64,000 nt of DNA from Pantoea sp. Lij88. GTDB lineage: Bacteria > Pseudomonadota > Gammaproteobacteria > Enterobacterales > Enterobacteriaceae. The stretch covers positions 3,879,518-3,943,517 of the forward strand of contig NZ_CP118269.1 in NCBI RefSeq assembly GCF_030062155.1. Reading direction: 5' to 3'. A program made the translations under genes and the position numbers. Shown here one piece after another: positions 19,053-27,215 of the stretch. Under the pieces are notes generated by a model that worked only from the letters and a program-made list of their open reading frames with translations, made no database searches and was not told the DNA's origin. Each line of letters starts with the position of its first letter. The first letter of the stretch is position 1.

Positions 19053-20072
19053 TTATTTCTTGTGACGTATGCGCGGGTTAACCACGCCATACAGCAGATC
19101 AACCAGCAGGTTGACCACAATAATCAGTACTGCCGTCAGCAGCACACCGCCCTGCACCACCGGATAGTCACGGCGCTGCAACGCTTCAATCAGCCAGCGA
19201 CCCAGACCCGGCCACGAGAAGATGGTTTCGGTCAGAATCGCGCCGGCCAGCAACGTGCCGACCTGCAGGCCGATCACCGTCACCACCGGCAGCATGGCGT
19301 TTCGCAGCGCATGCACCACGATCACACGCATCCGCGTCAGGCCTTTGGCGCGCGCCGTACGGATGTAATCTTCACCCAGTACTTCGAGCATTGCCGATCG
19401 CGTCATACGCACAATCACCGCCAGCGGGATGGTGCCCAGTACGATGGCAGGCAGAATCATGTGCATCACTGCATCGTGGAAGTCGCCCGGCTCACCCCAG
19501 AAGAAGGTGTCGATCAGCATAAAGCCGGTCAGCGGCATGCTGTCATCCAGGAAGACGGTGTCGCCGACTCGCCCGGAAACCGGTGTCAGGTTGAACTGAA
19601 CCGAGACCAGCATGATCAGCATGATGCCCCACCAGAAGATCGGCATGGAGTAGCCGGTCAGTGAGATACCCACGGCGGTGTGATCGAAAATCGAACCGCG
19701 CTTCACCGCCGCCAGAACCCCAACCGGGATACCAATGGCCACGGCAAATATCATGGCGCAGATGCCGAGTTCCAGCGTCGCTTTGAAGCGCGGAACAAAC
19801 TCATCCCAGACCGGGATGCGGCTCTTAAGGGAAATGCCCAGGTCGCCATGTAATACGCCGTTAATGTAGTGCAGGTACTGTTTCCACAGCGGCTGATCCA
19901 GCCCTAACAGCGCCATTAACTGTGCATGACGTTCAGGAGAAATACCGCGCTCGCCCGCCATGATCAGCACCGGATCGCCGGGGATCATATGAACAAACGC
20001 GAAGGTGAGTAATGTAATGCCGATAAACGTTGGGATGACAAGGCCCAGACGTCGGAGTATGAACTGCAGCAT
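19053..20072 (-). CDS. dppB: dipeptide ABC transporter permease DppB
   Basis: 339 aa (E. coli 339). Begins MLQFILRRLGLVIPTF, typical of this permease family, with six membrane spans and an EAA-type loop (RTARAKGLTRMRVIVVHALRNAMLP). It forms the pore with DppC. It is separated from dppA by 171 bases containing a stem-loop, so dppA probably has its own, more abundant, short transcript. Confidence 0.96.
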   Translation of the reverse strand: MLQFILRRLGLVIPTFIGITLLTFAFVHMIPGDPVLIMAGERGISPERHAQLMALLGLDQPLWKQYLHYINGVLHGDLGISLKSRIPVWDEFVPRFKATLELGICAMIFAVAIGIPVGVLAAVKRGSIFDHTAVGISLTGYSMPIFWWGIMLIMLVSVQFNLTPVSGRVGDTVFLDDSMPLTGFMLIDTFFWGEPGDFHDAVMHMILPAIVLGTIPLAVIVRMTRSAMLEVLGEDYIRTARAKGLTRMRVIVVHALRNAMLPVVTVIGLQVGTLLAGAILTETIFSWPGLGRWLIEALQRRDYPVVQGGVLLTAVLIIVVNLLVDLLYGVVNPRIRHKK

Positions 20073-20198
20073 AATCCGGGTTCTCTCTTGTCCGCGCGAC
20101 CGTCGCCGCGAGGGTTGTTATTGCTTACATCTGACGATCGGGTAGGCCCGACCGCGACGCAGACAGGCTGCGCCTCTACCGTTTCCAGTAAAACAGGG

Positions 20199-20233
20199 AG
20201 ATAAAGCCGGGGCGACGCGCAGCCGCCCCGGAA
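20199..20233 (-). terminator. dppA-dppB intergenic stem-loop, likely attenuator or 3'-protecting hairpin
   Basis: On the minus strand CCGGGGCG and CGCCCCGG pair strongly around a short loop and are followed by CTTTATC, only a short T run. Position after dppA and before dppB suggests partial termination or mRNA stabilisation, giving excess binding protein over permease. The mechanism is inference. Confidence 0.55.
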
Positions 20234-20243
20234 AAGGCGACAA

Positions 20244-21854
20244 TTATTCTTTGATGTCTACCTGAGCAAAGTAGTGTCCGCCCAGCGGATCAACTTTGTA
20301 CCCGGAGACTTTCTTGCTGACCGGTTCGTATACCGTTGAGTGCGCGATCATCAGCGCCGGTACCTGGTCATGCATCACAACCTGTGCCTGTTTGTAGTAC
20401 TCGATACGCTTTGCCTGATCGGCAGTCGCGCGAGCGGGCTGAATCTGATCCTCGAAGGATTTATCACACCAGCGCGAGTAGTTAGAGCCATCTTTGGCCG
20501 CTGAACAGCTGAACAGGGTCGCCAGGAAGTTATCCGGATCCCCATTGTCGCCGGTCCAGCCCATCATGACGGTCTGATGCTCGCCCGCTTTAGCGCGTTT
20601 CAGATATTCGCCCCACTCGTAGGTCACGATTTTGGCTTTGACGCCAATTTTCGCCCAGTCGCTCTGAATCATTTCAGCCATGCGGCGTGCGTTCGGGTTG
20701 TACGGACGCTGAACCGGCATCGCCCACAGGTCGATAGAGAAACCGTCTGCCATGCCCGCTTCTTTCAGCAGGGCTTTGGCTTTCTCAGGATCGTAAGCGT
20801 AATCTTTCACCGCGTCGTTATAGCCCCACATTGTTGGTGGGATCAGGTTTTTAGCAGGCTGACCTGCACCCTGATAAACAGCGTCGATGATCGCCTTTTT
20901 GTTGACCGCCATGGTCAGTGCCTGACGCACTTTCAGGTTATCCAGCGGTTTTTTCTCAACGTTGTACGACAGATAGCCGACGTTCAGGCCAGCCTGCTCA
21001 TACAGGTTGATGTTTTTGTCCTGCTTCATACGCGCAATGTCAGCCGGGTTTGGATAAGGCATGACCTGACATTCGCCCTTCTGCAGCTTGGCGTAACGCA
21101 CTGACGCATCCGGGGTGATGGAGAAGACTAAGCGATCGATTTTCGGCTTGGTGCCCCAGTAATCCGGGTTAGCTTTGTAGAGGATGCGCGAATCTTTCTG
21201 GTACTGCAGCAGCTGGAACGGACCGGTACCGACCGGATTCAGGTCGACGTTTTGCGGCGTGCCCGCTTTCAGCATGTTGTCTGCGTACTCTTTCGACAGA
21301 ATCGAGGCGAAGTCCATGCCGAGGTCGGCAAGGAACGGCGATTCAGGGCGGGTCAGCACGAAGCGAACGGTGTTGTCGTCCACTTTTTCGATTTTGCTGA
21401 TCAGCTTAGGCATGTCCATGCCTTCGAAATATTCGTAGCTGCCGCCAGAGACGCCGTGATAGGCGTTGTTTTTATCCAGCTGGCGCTCAAAGGTGAACAC
21501 CACATCATCCGCGTTGAAGTCGCGCGTCGGTTTGAAATCTTTGGTGGTCTGCCACTTCACGCCTTTGCGCAGGTGGAAGGTGTAGGTTTTGCCGTCTTCG
21601 CTGACATCCCACTTCTCTGCCAGTGCCGCGTGCAGTTCGGTGGTGCCGATAGTGAACTCAACCAGTCGGTTGTAGATCTGACGTGAGCTGGCATCGTAGG
21701 TGGTGCCCGAGGTGAACAACTGCGGGTTAAAGCCTTCCGGAGAACCTTCAGAACAGTAAACGAGGGTTTTTGCCTGAACACCGGCGGCGACAGTCATAGC
21801 AATCAGGCTCAGACCGACCTTCAGCATCCCGGATTTAGCCAGGGAGTTGATCAT
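20244..21854 (-). CDS. dppA: periplasmic dipeptide-binding protein DppA
   Basis: 536 aa (E. coli 535). Signal peptide 1-28 (cleavage VQA-KTLVYCSEG), then a class C/cluster C extracellular solute-binding protein (SBP_bac_5 type) with EGFNPQLFTSGTTYDASSRQ at the mature N-terminus. It binds di- and tripeptides and hands them to DppBC; in E. coli it also serves haem/ALA uptake and peptide taxis. The start has a good GGAG 9 bases upstream. The leader carries a CA-rich GcvB-like target (see separate entry). Confidence 0.97.
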   Translation of the reverse strand: MINSLAKSGMLKVGLSLIAMTVAAGVQAKTLVYCSEGSPEGFNPQLFTSGTTYDASSRQIYNRLVEFTIGTTELHAALAEKWDVSEDGKTYTFHLRKGVKWQTTKDFKPTRDFNADDVVFTFERQLDKNNAYHGVSGGSYEYFEGMDMPKLISKIEKVDDNTVRFVLTRPESPFLADLGMDFASILSKEYADNMLKAGTPQNVDLNPVGTGPFQLLQYQKDSRILYKANPDYWGTKPKIDRLVFSITPDASVRYAKLQKGECQVMPYPNPADIARMKQDKNINLYEQAGLNVGYLSYNVEKKPLDNLKVRQALTMAVNKKAIIDAVYQGAGQPAKNLIPPTMWGYNDAVKDYAYDPEKAKALLKEAGMADGFSIDLWAMPVQRPYNPNARRMAEMIQSDWAKIGVKAKIVTYEWGEYLKRAKAGEHQTVMMGWTGDNGDPDNFLATLFSCSAAKDGSNYSRWCDKSFEDQIQPARATADQAKRIEYYKQAQVVMHDQVPALMIAHSTVYEPVSKKVSGYKVDPLGGHYFAQVDIKE

Positions 21855-21893
21855 GCTTTTGCTCCATTGTGATGTGATGTTGTGTGTATTGCC
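21855..21893 (-). promoter_or_regulatory. dppA leader with CA-rich candidate GcvB sRNA target
   Basis: Reading toward dppA on the minus strand, the 38 bases before the start include ATACACACAACATCACATC and then AATGGAGC, the ribosome binding site. GcvB represses dppA in E. coli and Salmonella by pairing its GU-rich R1 region with such CA-rich leaders. The motif is seen; regulation in this organism is inferred. Confidence 0.6.
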
Positions 21894-22503
21894 TGACCTC
21901 TGATTTTTTTATGCGGTTCAGGCGTACCACCGAACAGGTGGTTAACGCGCGCGACGATTTTTTGTTATTTCAGATGCAGGTTGTGCATTCAGAAAATTCC
22001 GTAACTGCGCGTTTATTGACGCATCAATTTGTCAACAGTTGCAAAGAACGTCAATACAACGGTTACTTATTTACACAGAGTGTGAGGGATAGCATGCAAC
22101 GGTAATAAAAAGCCTTTCAGTCTAAAAGCCATACAATGCATAGCGCAGCTGGCCTGATTTCCGTGCTTTATGCTGGGTTGCCGTTCTATCGCTAGTGATT
22201 CTCACCGCTAAAAAACTTAAAGCTTTTACCGGCAAATGTTGAATAACTGAACGATTCACCGTGCGTTATGACGTTCACCCAGCGGAATATGCTGGTAAAG
22301 AAGCATAAGAAATCAGCATGTTGCCGCTTTCGGTCATAAGAAGAATGTGTCGCGAATTATGATCGCATCTCTTGTATGCCAAGGCCTGCCAGCGGGAAAG
22401 TGGCGATAACAATGGCGGGTAAGCGGAACGCGCGGCGGGTGGGGTTTACTGGAACTTTCTGGAAAGTGGCGAAGCGAACAACAAGAGAAGGTAAGCGGGA
22501 GTG
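21894..22503. other. Gene-free region upstream of dppA
   Basis: About 600 bases with no supported gene. The dppA-proximal part is AT-rich and should hold the dppA promoter. From about 22377 the composition becomes G-rich and contains loosely repeated pieces (GGGAAAGTGGCGA, GGAAAGTGGCGA, GGCGGGTAAGCGG, AAGGTAAGCGGG) leading into the 75-base direct repeats. Confidence 0.4.
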
Positions 22504-22720
22504 GCGATCAGATCGAGATCTGCTTCAGGGACACGGGCAGCTCGGAAAGTCGCTTAAACCATCCCTGGACGCTCGGCCGTAAGAAAGTGCCTGCTTAGCG
22601 GTCAGATTGAGATCTGCTTCAGGGACACGGGCAGATCGGAAAGTCGCTTAAACCATCCATGGACGCTCGGCCCACGCCGTCCCTGGCGTGGGACGCTTTC
22701 CTCCTCTGCCCGTGTCCCCT
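22504..22720. repeat. Two 75-bp direct repeats plus a hairpin and an inverted partner segment
   Basis: Units at 22504-22578 and 22598-22672 are nearly identical (GAGATCTGCTTCAGGGACAC and TCGGAAAGTCGCTTAAACC are shared exactly) and have a 94-base period. Immediately after the second unit, CCCACGCC-GTCCCT-GGCGTGGG (22671-22692) forms an 8-bp hairpin. Then TGCCCGTGTCCC (from 22707) is the reverse complement of the GGGACACGGGCA core in both repeats. The block could fold into alternative stems. I do not recognise a named repeat family. Confidence 0.75.
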
Positions 22721-22825
22721 CCGCCTTGAGCTTATGCGCTGCGGTTAGATGCACTCGGGTTTAGAACTGTCAGCCGTATGAAGTGCTTCTGTAAGTTTCA
22801 AATGCGTCTGCCAGACGTGAAGCGA

Positions 22826-22928
22826 AGGGAGCATACGCCTGCAGCAAAGCATAGCGGGCCATGGATGGCTCGCGCAGAGCCCGCCAGGGATGGCGGTTTT
22901 GCGTCTTTGCGGAAGGCGTATGCTCCCT
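22826..22928. repeat. Large imperfect inverted repeat (about 24-bp arms)
   Basis: AGGGAGCATACGCCTGCAGC (from 22826) is the reverse complement of the segment ending AGGCGTATGCTCCCT at 22928, with a 3-base interruption and an extra CTTTGC pairing block. The loop contains nested palindromes: GCGGGC (22854) with GCCCGC (22879), and CCGCC-AGGGAT-GGCGG (22881-22896). It resembles a small palindromic mobile unit. It lies between the direct repeats and the tRNA gene. Confidence 0.75.
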
Positions 22929-22983
22929 GAAGCCCGCACAGTGCTAATTCTTTGCCTGCCCATGACTTTTCTACAGACGAAAA

Positions 22984-23010
22984 AAAACCTGTCTTTTCAG
23001 ACAGGTTTTC
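22984..23010 (-). terminator. Terminator of tRNA-Pro
   Basis: On the minus strand AAACCTGTC-TGAAAA-GACAGGTTT followed by a run of Ts, starting 8 bases after the tRNA 3' CCA. Confidence 0.9.
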
Positions 23011-23017
23011 TTAAATA

Positions 23018-23094
23018 TGGTCGGCGAGAGAGGATTCGAACCTCCGACCCACTGGTCCCAAACCAGTTGCGCTACCAAGCTGCGCTACTCGCCG
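23018..23094 (-). tRNA. proM-like: tRNA-Pro, anticodon UGG
   Basis: 77-nt cloverleaf with encoded CCA. Acceptor stem CGGCGAG/CTCGCCG, D-arm GCGC-AGCTTGGTA-GCGC, anticodon arm ACTGG-TTTGGGA-CCAGT with anticodon TGG, T-arm with GGTTCGAATCC. The sequence matches E. coli proM (UGG) as I remember it, not proK (CGG), although the gene sits between dppA and eptB where E. coli has proK. Confidence 0.95.
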
Positions 23095-23104
23095 ATGGGG
23101 GCGC

Positions 23105-23133
23105 ATGTTACTGCTACCCCCGATCAGCGTCAA
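23105..23133 (-). promoter_or_regulatory. Sigma-70 promoter of tRNA-Pro
   Basis: On the minus strand TTGACG, 17 bases, TAACAT, placed so that transcription would begin just before the tRNA 5' end. The spacer is GC-rich near the start point, as in stringently controlled stable-RNA promoters. Confidence 0.75.
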
Positions 23134-23219
23134 CCGCTTTTTATGCTTTTGCCGCTAATCGCCTGGAAAGCACGCGGTTACCGGAAATTAACCGCCGGCC
23201 CTGCCCTTTTCGCTCACTA

Positions 23220-24911
23220 TTACAGCGCTTTAGCCTGATCTTTAGCCGGGGCCTGACACCAGTTGTTCGCCGGGTTAATGCCGCCATCTGGCGAGGTATA
23301 ACCCAGACAGCCCAGGATGGTATCGAACAACTCAACGTGGCGATGGGTCCGGCCTACACGCTGCTGCGCCTGCAGACGCTCAAAGTTGCTGCGGTTCTGA
23401 CTGTCTTCCAGATACTTATCTGACGCCCAGACCATCATCGGTACGCGGAACTGCTCAGGCGGTGCCATCTCACGCGGTGTGCCGTGCAGATGCATATTCT
23501 CGCTGATCGACTCACCGTGATCTGAGGCGTAGAAGACGATCGCCTTCTTATCACGCAGCTGATCCAGCACGCTATCCAGCATGCTATCGACATACAGCAC
23601 CGAGTTGTCATAAGCGTTGATCAACTGCGCTTTGCTGCAGGTCTCATCGACGCCCATACACTCCGGCTGATACTTCGCGAAGCTGCGCGGATAACGCTGG
23701 GAATAGAGGTAATGCGACCCTTTGGTGTGCAACACGATCAGATGCTTACCTTTCGGGAAACGATCCAGTGAGGCTTTCATCTCCGGCACCAGCAGCATGT
23801 CATCCACCGATTTGCCCTGATTACGCTTCTCTGAACCAATCTGCTCACGGAAGGCAAAGTTGTTGGCATTGATGTTGTCGTAGAACCAGACTTCGCTCTG
23901 CATCGCAAACAGCTCAGAGGTGAAGCCCAGCTCTCGCATCACCGCAAACACGTTCTGCTCTTTCAGCGTACGGCCAGGGTTATCCATGGTGCCGCCTTCG
24001 CGCACGAACATGCAGCGCAGCGACAGCTTGGTCGCGGTATCACAGGATTGGCCGCGGAACGCTACCAGGTTCTTCTCTTTCGACAGCTTCGGCGTCGTGT
24101 CACGCTCGTAGCCCAGCATCCCCATGTGATCCCAGCGGGTGGTTTCGCCAATCACAAACACCACATAGGTATCGTCCAGCCCGGCAGGCGCAACGTAGGT
24201 AAACTTCTTCGCCGGATCCAGCAGTTCCTCGCTATTCAGCGACTCATCCACGCGGGTCCAGGCAAACAGGCCCACAGCCGCCAGCCAGTTCGAAGGAAGA
24301 TAAGAGTGCGCCACCACACCGCCGTAGCTCGGCAGATCGACGTTGGTGATCTCTTCGTTATGCTTCTGCAGCTTGTCCAGAAAACGAATCGGTAGCCAGA
24401 CCAGCGCCACGCAGAGCAGCATAATCACGGTTGGCTTGAGACGCTGTCCCGGCGTACGCAGCTGTTCATTCAGCGTCATGCTCAGCTTATTACGCCAGAT
24501 CATCAGCAGCGGCAGCGCGCTGACCAGCACCATCCACAGAATGAAATGGTAGCCCACCACCTCTTTAGAGAGATCGGTATCGGTGGTCATCACCGAAGCC
24601 ACAATGCCGTAGCCAATCACAACGTTGAAAAACGCCATGTAATAGCCAGCAGCAACAGAAATCAGAACAATCAGCGTGGCCAGCACGCGATAAAACCACT
24701 TTCCACCCAACGACAGCAGCCGCATCAGGAAGAAGGTCAGCAGCACAATGGCCACCACCTCGGTAGCGGCAGTCAGCCAGTTTGTTATCGTAGAGTGTTT
24801 GAGAAAACCATCAAAGCGACGATAGAAAATCGGTAAATTCAATAAGATACCGAGATAGAGCGCCAGCAATAGCGATAGCTTCTGCTGAGTCAGGGTTTTA
24901 ATGTAATTCAT
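23220..24911 (-). CDS. eptB: Kdo(2)-lipid A phosphoethanolamine 7''-transferase EptB
   Basis: 563 aa, same as E. coli. Five N-terminal membrane helices (to about residue 175) and a periplasmic sulfatase-fold domain. It transfers phosphoethanolamine from phosphatidylethanolamine to the outer Kdo of LPS. Metal/nucleophile segments are VIGETTRWDH (Glu256), CDTATKLSLRCM (Thr near 292-294) and YASDHGESISE. I use the ATG at 24911 (MNYIKTLTQQKLSLLL), which matches the E. coli N-terminus; the frame is open for 83 more codons without homology. In E. coli it is controlled by sigma-E and the MgrR sRNA; no such evidence can be read here. Confidence 0.95.
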   Translation of the reverse strand: MNYIKTLTQQKLSLLLALYLGILLNLPIFYRRFDGFLKHSTITNWLTAATEVVAIVLLTFFLMRLLSLGGKWFYRVLATLIVLISVAAGYYMAFFNVVIGYGIVASVMTTDTDLSKEVVGYHFILWMVLVSALPLLMIWRNKLSMTLNEQLRTPGQRLKPTVIMLLCVALVWLPIRFLDKLQKHNEEITNVDLPSYGGVVAHSYLPSNWLAAVGLFAWTRVDESLNSEELLDPAKKFTYVAPAGLDDTYVVFVIGETTRWDHMGMLGYERDTTPKLSKEKNLVAFRGQSCDTATKLSLRCMFVREGGTMDNPGRTLKEQNVFAVMRELGFTSELFAMQSEVWFYDNINANNFAFREQIGSEKRNQGKSVDDMLLVPEMKASLDRFPKGKHLIVLHTKGSHYLYSQRYPRSFAKYQPECMGVDETCSKAQLINAYDNSVLYVDSMLDSVLDQLRDKKAIVFYASDHGESISENMHLHGTPREMAPPEQFRVPMMVWASDKYLEDSQNRSNFERLQAQQRVGRTHRHVELFDTILGCLGYTSPDGGINPANNWCQAPAKDQAKAL

Positions 24912-25190
24912 GAAAAAAGGTGTTTCTCCGGTGTGAAGCGCTTGACCAAATCTTTTATGTGACTGCCGAAACGCGGCAGAGTTCGCTGAAAAGCGGACCG
25001 GACAAGATGAAGGAAAATTCTGAACGGATTTATGGGCTATAACGCGAGGTGGCTCAGTAAAACATGGGTGCGTTTTAGAGACCAGAAAATAATCGTTGCC
25101 GACCTGATTAGCACATTTTTTGTGCACGGCGGAGAGCAGAGGCCGGGCGGTCTGGCGCAAAGGACAGGTAATGGAAGGATTAAAGGGTGA

Positions 25191-25222
25191 AAAAAGGGCG
25201 GGCCTGATGGTGTCAGGCCCGC
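25191..25222 (-). terminator. Terminator of ohr
   Basis: On the minus strand GCGGGCCTGA-CACCA-TCAGGCCCGC followed by CCTTTTTTC, seven bases after the ohr stop codon. The 24912-25190 interval upstream of eptB otherwise holds no gene; it would carry the eptB promoter. Confidence 0.88.
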
Positions 25223-25229
25223 AGCACGC

Positions 25230-25658
25230 TTAGCGAATGATGTTCAGCGTGACGTCGATGTTGTTGCGGGTAGCGTTTGAGTAAGGACACACGATGTGCG
25301 CCGCATCAACCAGCTTCTGCGCTTCGGCTTCATCCATTCCTGGCAGATGAATATTCAGCGTCGCTTCGATACCGAAACCATTCGGAATCGGGCCGATACC
25401 GACTTCACCTTCGATCCACGCGTCTTTCGGCATGGCGATTTTGTCGCGGCCCGCAACAAACTTCATCGCACCGATGAAGCAGGCTGAGTAACCCGCAGCA
25501 AACAGCTGCTCAGGGTTAGTCACTTCGCCGCCTGCACCGCCCATCTCTTTTGGCACACCCAGTTTCACGTCCAGTACACCGTCAGAAGAGGTTGCACGAC
25601 CATCACGACCACCGGTTGCTTTGGCTTTGGCGCGGTAAACTACTTGTTCTAAAGACAT
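25230..25658 (-). CDS. ohr: organic hydroperoxide resistance protein Ohr
   Basis: 142 aa OsmC/Ohr-family thiol peroxidase. It reduces organic and fatty-acid hydroperoxides using two cysteines, seen in [11 protein letters not shown] and [11 protein letters not shown]; the conserved arginine of the active site lies in the TGGRDGRA loop. Length and both motifs are those of Ohr rather than OsmC. It lies 95 bases downstream of ohrR on the same strand, the usual sensor-effector pairing. Confidence 0.95.
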   Translation of the reverse strand: MSLEQVVYRAKAKATGGRDGRATSSDGVLDVKLGVPKEMGGAGGEVTNPEQLFAAGYSACFIGAMKFVAGRDKIAMPKDAWIEGEVGIGPIPNGFGIEATLNIHLPGMDEAEAQKLVDAAHIVCPYSNATRNNIDVTLNIIR

Positions 25659-25753
25659 GACATTTCTCCGTTACGCTATTTAATCGCCCGCTACTTATTT
25701 AACCGTAATCAGGCGGTGAGGTTCAACGGGTGCAGCGCACCCGTCAGCAATGT

Positions 25754-26218
25754 TTATCGTGACTGGTTCAGGTTATCCCGTAACCCATCCAGCTGTAATT
25801 TCAGCGCCAGCAAGGCATCATCGTCACAGGCGGTGGCACATTTCACCGCTTCAGGAATCGCTTCAGCCTTAATCCGCAGCGCGCGGCCAGCCTCAGTCAG
25901 CGTGACCGCCACCTGGCGCTCATCCTGGCGGGTGCGCTGGCGGTTAATCAGACCTGCGTTTTCCAGCCGCTTCAGCAGTGGCGTTAATGTTGCCGAGTCT
26001 AAAAAAAGCTGCTCGCCAATCTCAGACACCGTGACATCGTCTTTTTGCCATAACACCAGCATCACCAGATATTGCGGGTAAGTAATGTCGAGCTGGCTCA
26101 GCAACTGGCGATAGACTTTATTCATCGCCAGGTTGGCAGAATAAAGCGCAAAGCAGAGTTGCTGATCGACCAACAGTGGCATCGGTTTCACTTTTTTGTC
26201 ATCTTGATCACAGTTCAT
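25754..26218 (-). CDS. ohrR: MarR-family organic peroxide sensor OhrR
   Basis: 154 aa from the ATG at 26218. The redox-sensing cysteine is Cys22 in [12 protein letters not shown], the OhrR signature; a winged helix follows ([31 protein letters not shown], then [17 protein letters not shown]). Oxidation of that Cys releases DNA and derepresses ohr. The open frame continues 35 codons upstream but these overlap the divergent control region and lack family character. It is divergent from the HD-domain gene across 64 bases that contain a perfect TAGCGCGCTA palindrome. Confidence 0.93.
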   Translation of the reverse strand: MNCDQDDKKVKPMPLLVDQQLCFALYSANLAMNKVYRQLLSQLDITYPQYLVMLVLWQKDDVTVSEIGEQLFLDSATLTPLLKRLENAGLINRQRTRQDERQVAVTLTEAGRALRIKAEAIPEAVKCATACDDDALLALKLQLDGLRDNLNQSR

Positions 26219-26228
26219 GGGAATTAAT

Positions 26229-26250
26229 ATAGATAGCGCGCTAGATAATT
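26229..26250. promoter_or_regulatory. Candidate OhrR operator
   Basis: TAGCGCGCTA (26234-26243) is a perfect palindrome flanked by AT-rich ATAGA/GATAAT, 15 bases upstream of the ohrR start. MarR-family proteins bind such short palindromes near their own start. Assignment to OhrR is inference from position. Confidence 0.5.
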
Positions 26251-26282
26251 GCAAGCAAACTTTTGGGGTCAGGGGGAAAAGC

Positions 26283-26879
26283 ATGCAGGATTCACTGGAA
26301 GAACAGGCGCGTCGATTCGCCACCGAGGCACATGCCAGTGCCGGTCAGCGCCGCAAGTATACCGATGAACCGTACATTGTTCATCCGGCCGCGGTGGTGG
26401 AACTGGTGCGCAGCGTCAGTCATGATGAGGCGTTGTTAGCGGCAGCCTGGCTGCACGATACCGTGGAAGATACTGCCACGACCCGGGGTGATATCGAAGC
26501 CCATTTTGGCGCACGCGTGGCCAGCCTGGTTGAGATGCTGACCGACAGCACACCCGCAGCGGCAAAGAATCGCGCGGCCCGCAAACTGGCGCACTTCCGC
26601 CATACGGCCAGCGCCAGTCCTGAGGCCCAGACCATCAAACTGGCTGACATCATCGATAATACCCGCGCGATTGTGCGTTTTGACCCTGACTTTGCACGGG
26701 TCTACCTGGTGGAAAAGCAGATACAGATTGAGCTGCTGAAACAGGGAGATGCGCAGTTATGGCAGCAGGCTTCAGCGATCATTGAAAGCGGACTCGCCCA
26801 GTTGCGGGAGCCGCCCTACAGCGTGCCGGAGAGCTGGTTTGTGAAACAGGCCGCTAAATACAGCGAAATACACGCATAA
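26283..26879 (+). CDS. HD-domain small alarmone hydrolase-like protein (MESH1/SAH family)
   Basis: 198 aa from the ATG at 26283, preceded by AGGGGG. The metal and catalytic residues of (p)ppGpp hydrolases are all in order: His34 in YIVHPAAV, His58-Asp59 and Glu62-Asp63 in LHDTVEDT, and Asp122 in KLADIIDNT; this matches the spacing in metazoan Mesh1 and the SpoT hydrolase domain. There is no synthetase, TGS or ACT domain, so it would only degrade alarmones, or act on another nucleotide 3'-pyrophosphate or NADPH as described for MESH1. It is divergent from ohrR. Confidence 0.85.
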   Translation: MQDSLEEQARRFATEAHASAGQRRKYTDEPYIVHPAAVVELVRSVSHDEALLAAAWLHDTVEDTATTRGDIEAHFGARVASLVEMLTDSTPAAAKNRAARKLAHFRHTASASPEAQTIKLADIIDNTRAIVRFDPDFARVYLVEKQIQIELLKQGDAQLWQQASAIIESGLAQLREPPYSVPESWFVKQAAKYSEIHA

Positions 26880-26880
26880 A

Positions 26881-26906
26881 AAAACCCGCCAGCGGCGGGT
26901 TCTTTT
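26881..26906. terminator. Bidirectional terminator between the alarmone hydrolase gene and yiaG
   Basis: AACCCGCC-AGC-GGCGGGTT is flanked by A runs on the left and TCTTTT on the right, so it can stop both convergent genes. Confidence 0.85.
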
Positions 26907-26918
26907 CGGGATACCTGA

Positions 26919-27215
26919 TTATTCAAGCAACTGGCGTCCCAGATAGGGATTAGCCTGTAATAATTTCATCAGTTTCTGCGCCGTCGCGGAAGGACGGGTA
27001 CGCCGGGCTTCCCAGCTTTTCACGGAAGAAACGCTCACGCCCATCACTTTTGCAAACTCATCAACCTGCATGCCTGTCATCTCACGCAGACGCTGCGGCT
27101 CTGGCTGGGCGGGTTGCTGACGCTGAATAAGTAACTCGGCGGCGCGATCATCACGTGTCAAAACAATCTGCTCAAGGCTGCTGAGCAATTCAAACATCGG
27201 GTCTTTTAATTCCAT
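26919..27215 (-). CDS. yiaG: HTH-type transcriptional regulator YiaG
   Basis: 98 aa (E. coli 96). The N-terminus MELKDPMFELLSSLEQIV matches E. coli YiaG closely, and the C-terminal half is a Cro/XRE-type helix-turn-helix (MTGMQVDEFAKVMGVSVSSVKSWE). Related proteins are antitoxins of the HigA/NadS group, but no toxin gene is adjacent here. In E. coli yiaG neighbours cspA and yiaF; here yiaF is nearby but no cspA is seen. Confidence 0.9.
   Translation of the reverse strand: MELKDPMFELLSSLEQIVLTRDDRAAELLIQRQQPAQPEPQRLREMTGMQVDEFAKVMGVSVSSVKSWEARRTRPSATAQKLMKLLQANPYLGRQLLE

Noticed and set aside
22376..22582. 68-codon open frame inside the repeat block
   Set aside because: It coincides with the direct repeats, has Arg/Gly-rich sequence and no homology; the repeats explain the pattern better.
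22504..22928. CRISPR array
   Set aside because: Only two long direct copies and one large palindrome are present; no regular short repeats with unique spacers and no cas genes in the window.
22890..23423. 177-codon plus-strand open frame through the tRNA gene
   Set aside because: It reads through the antisense strand of tRNA-Pro and its terminator and into the end of eptB.
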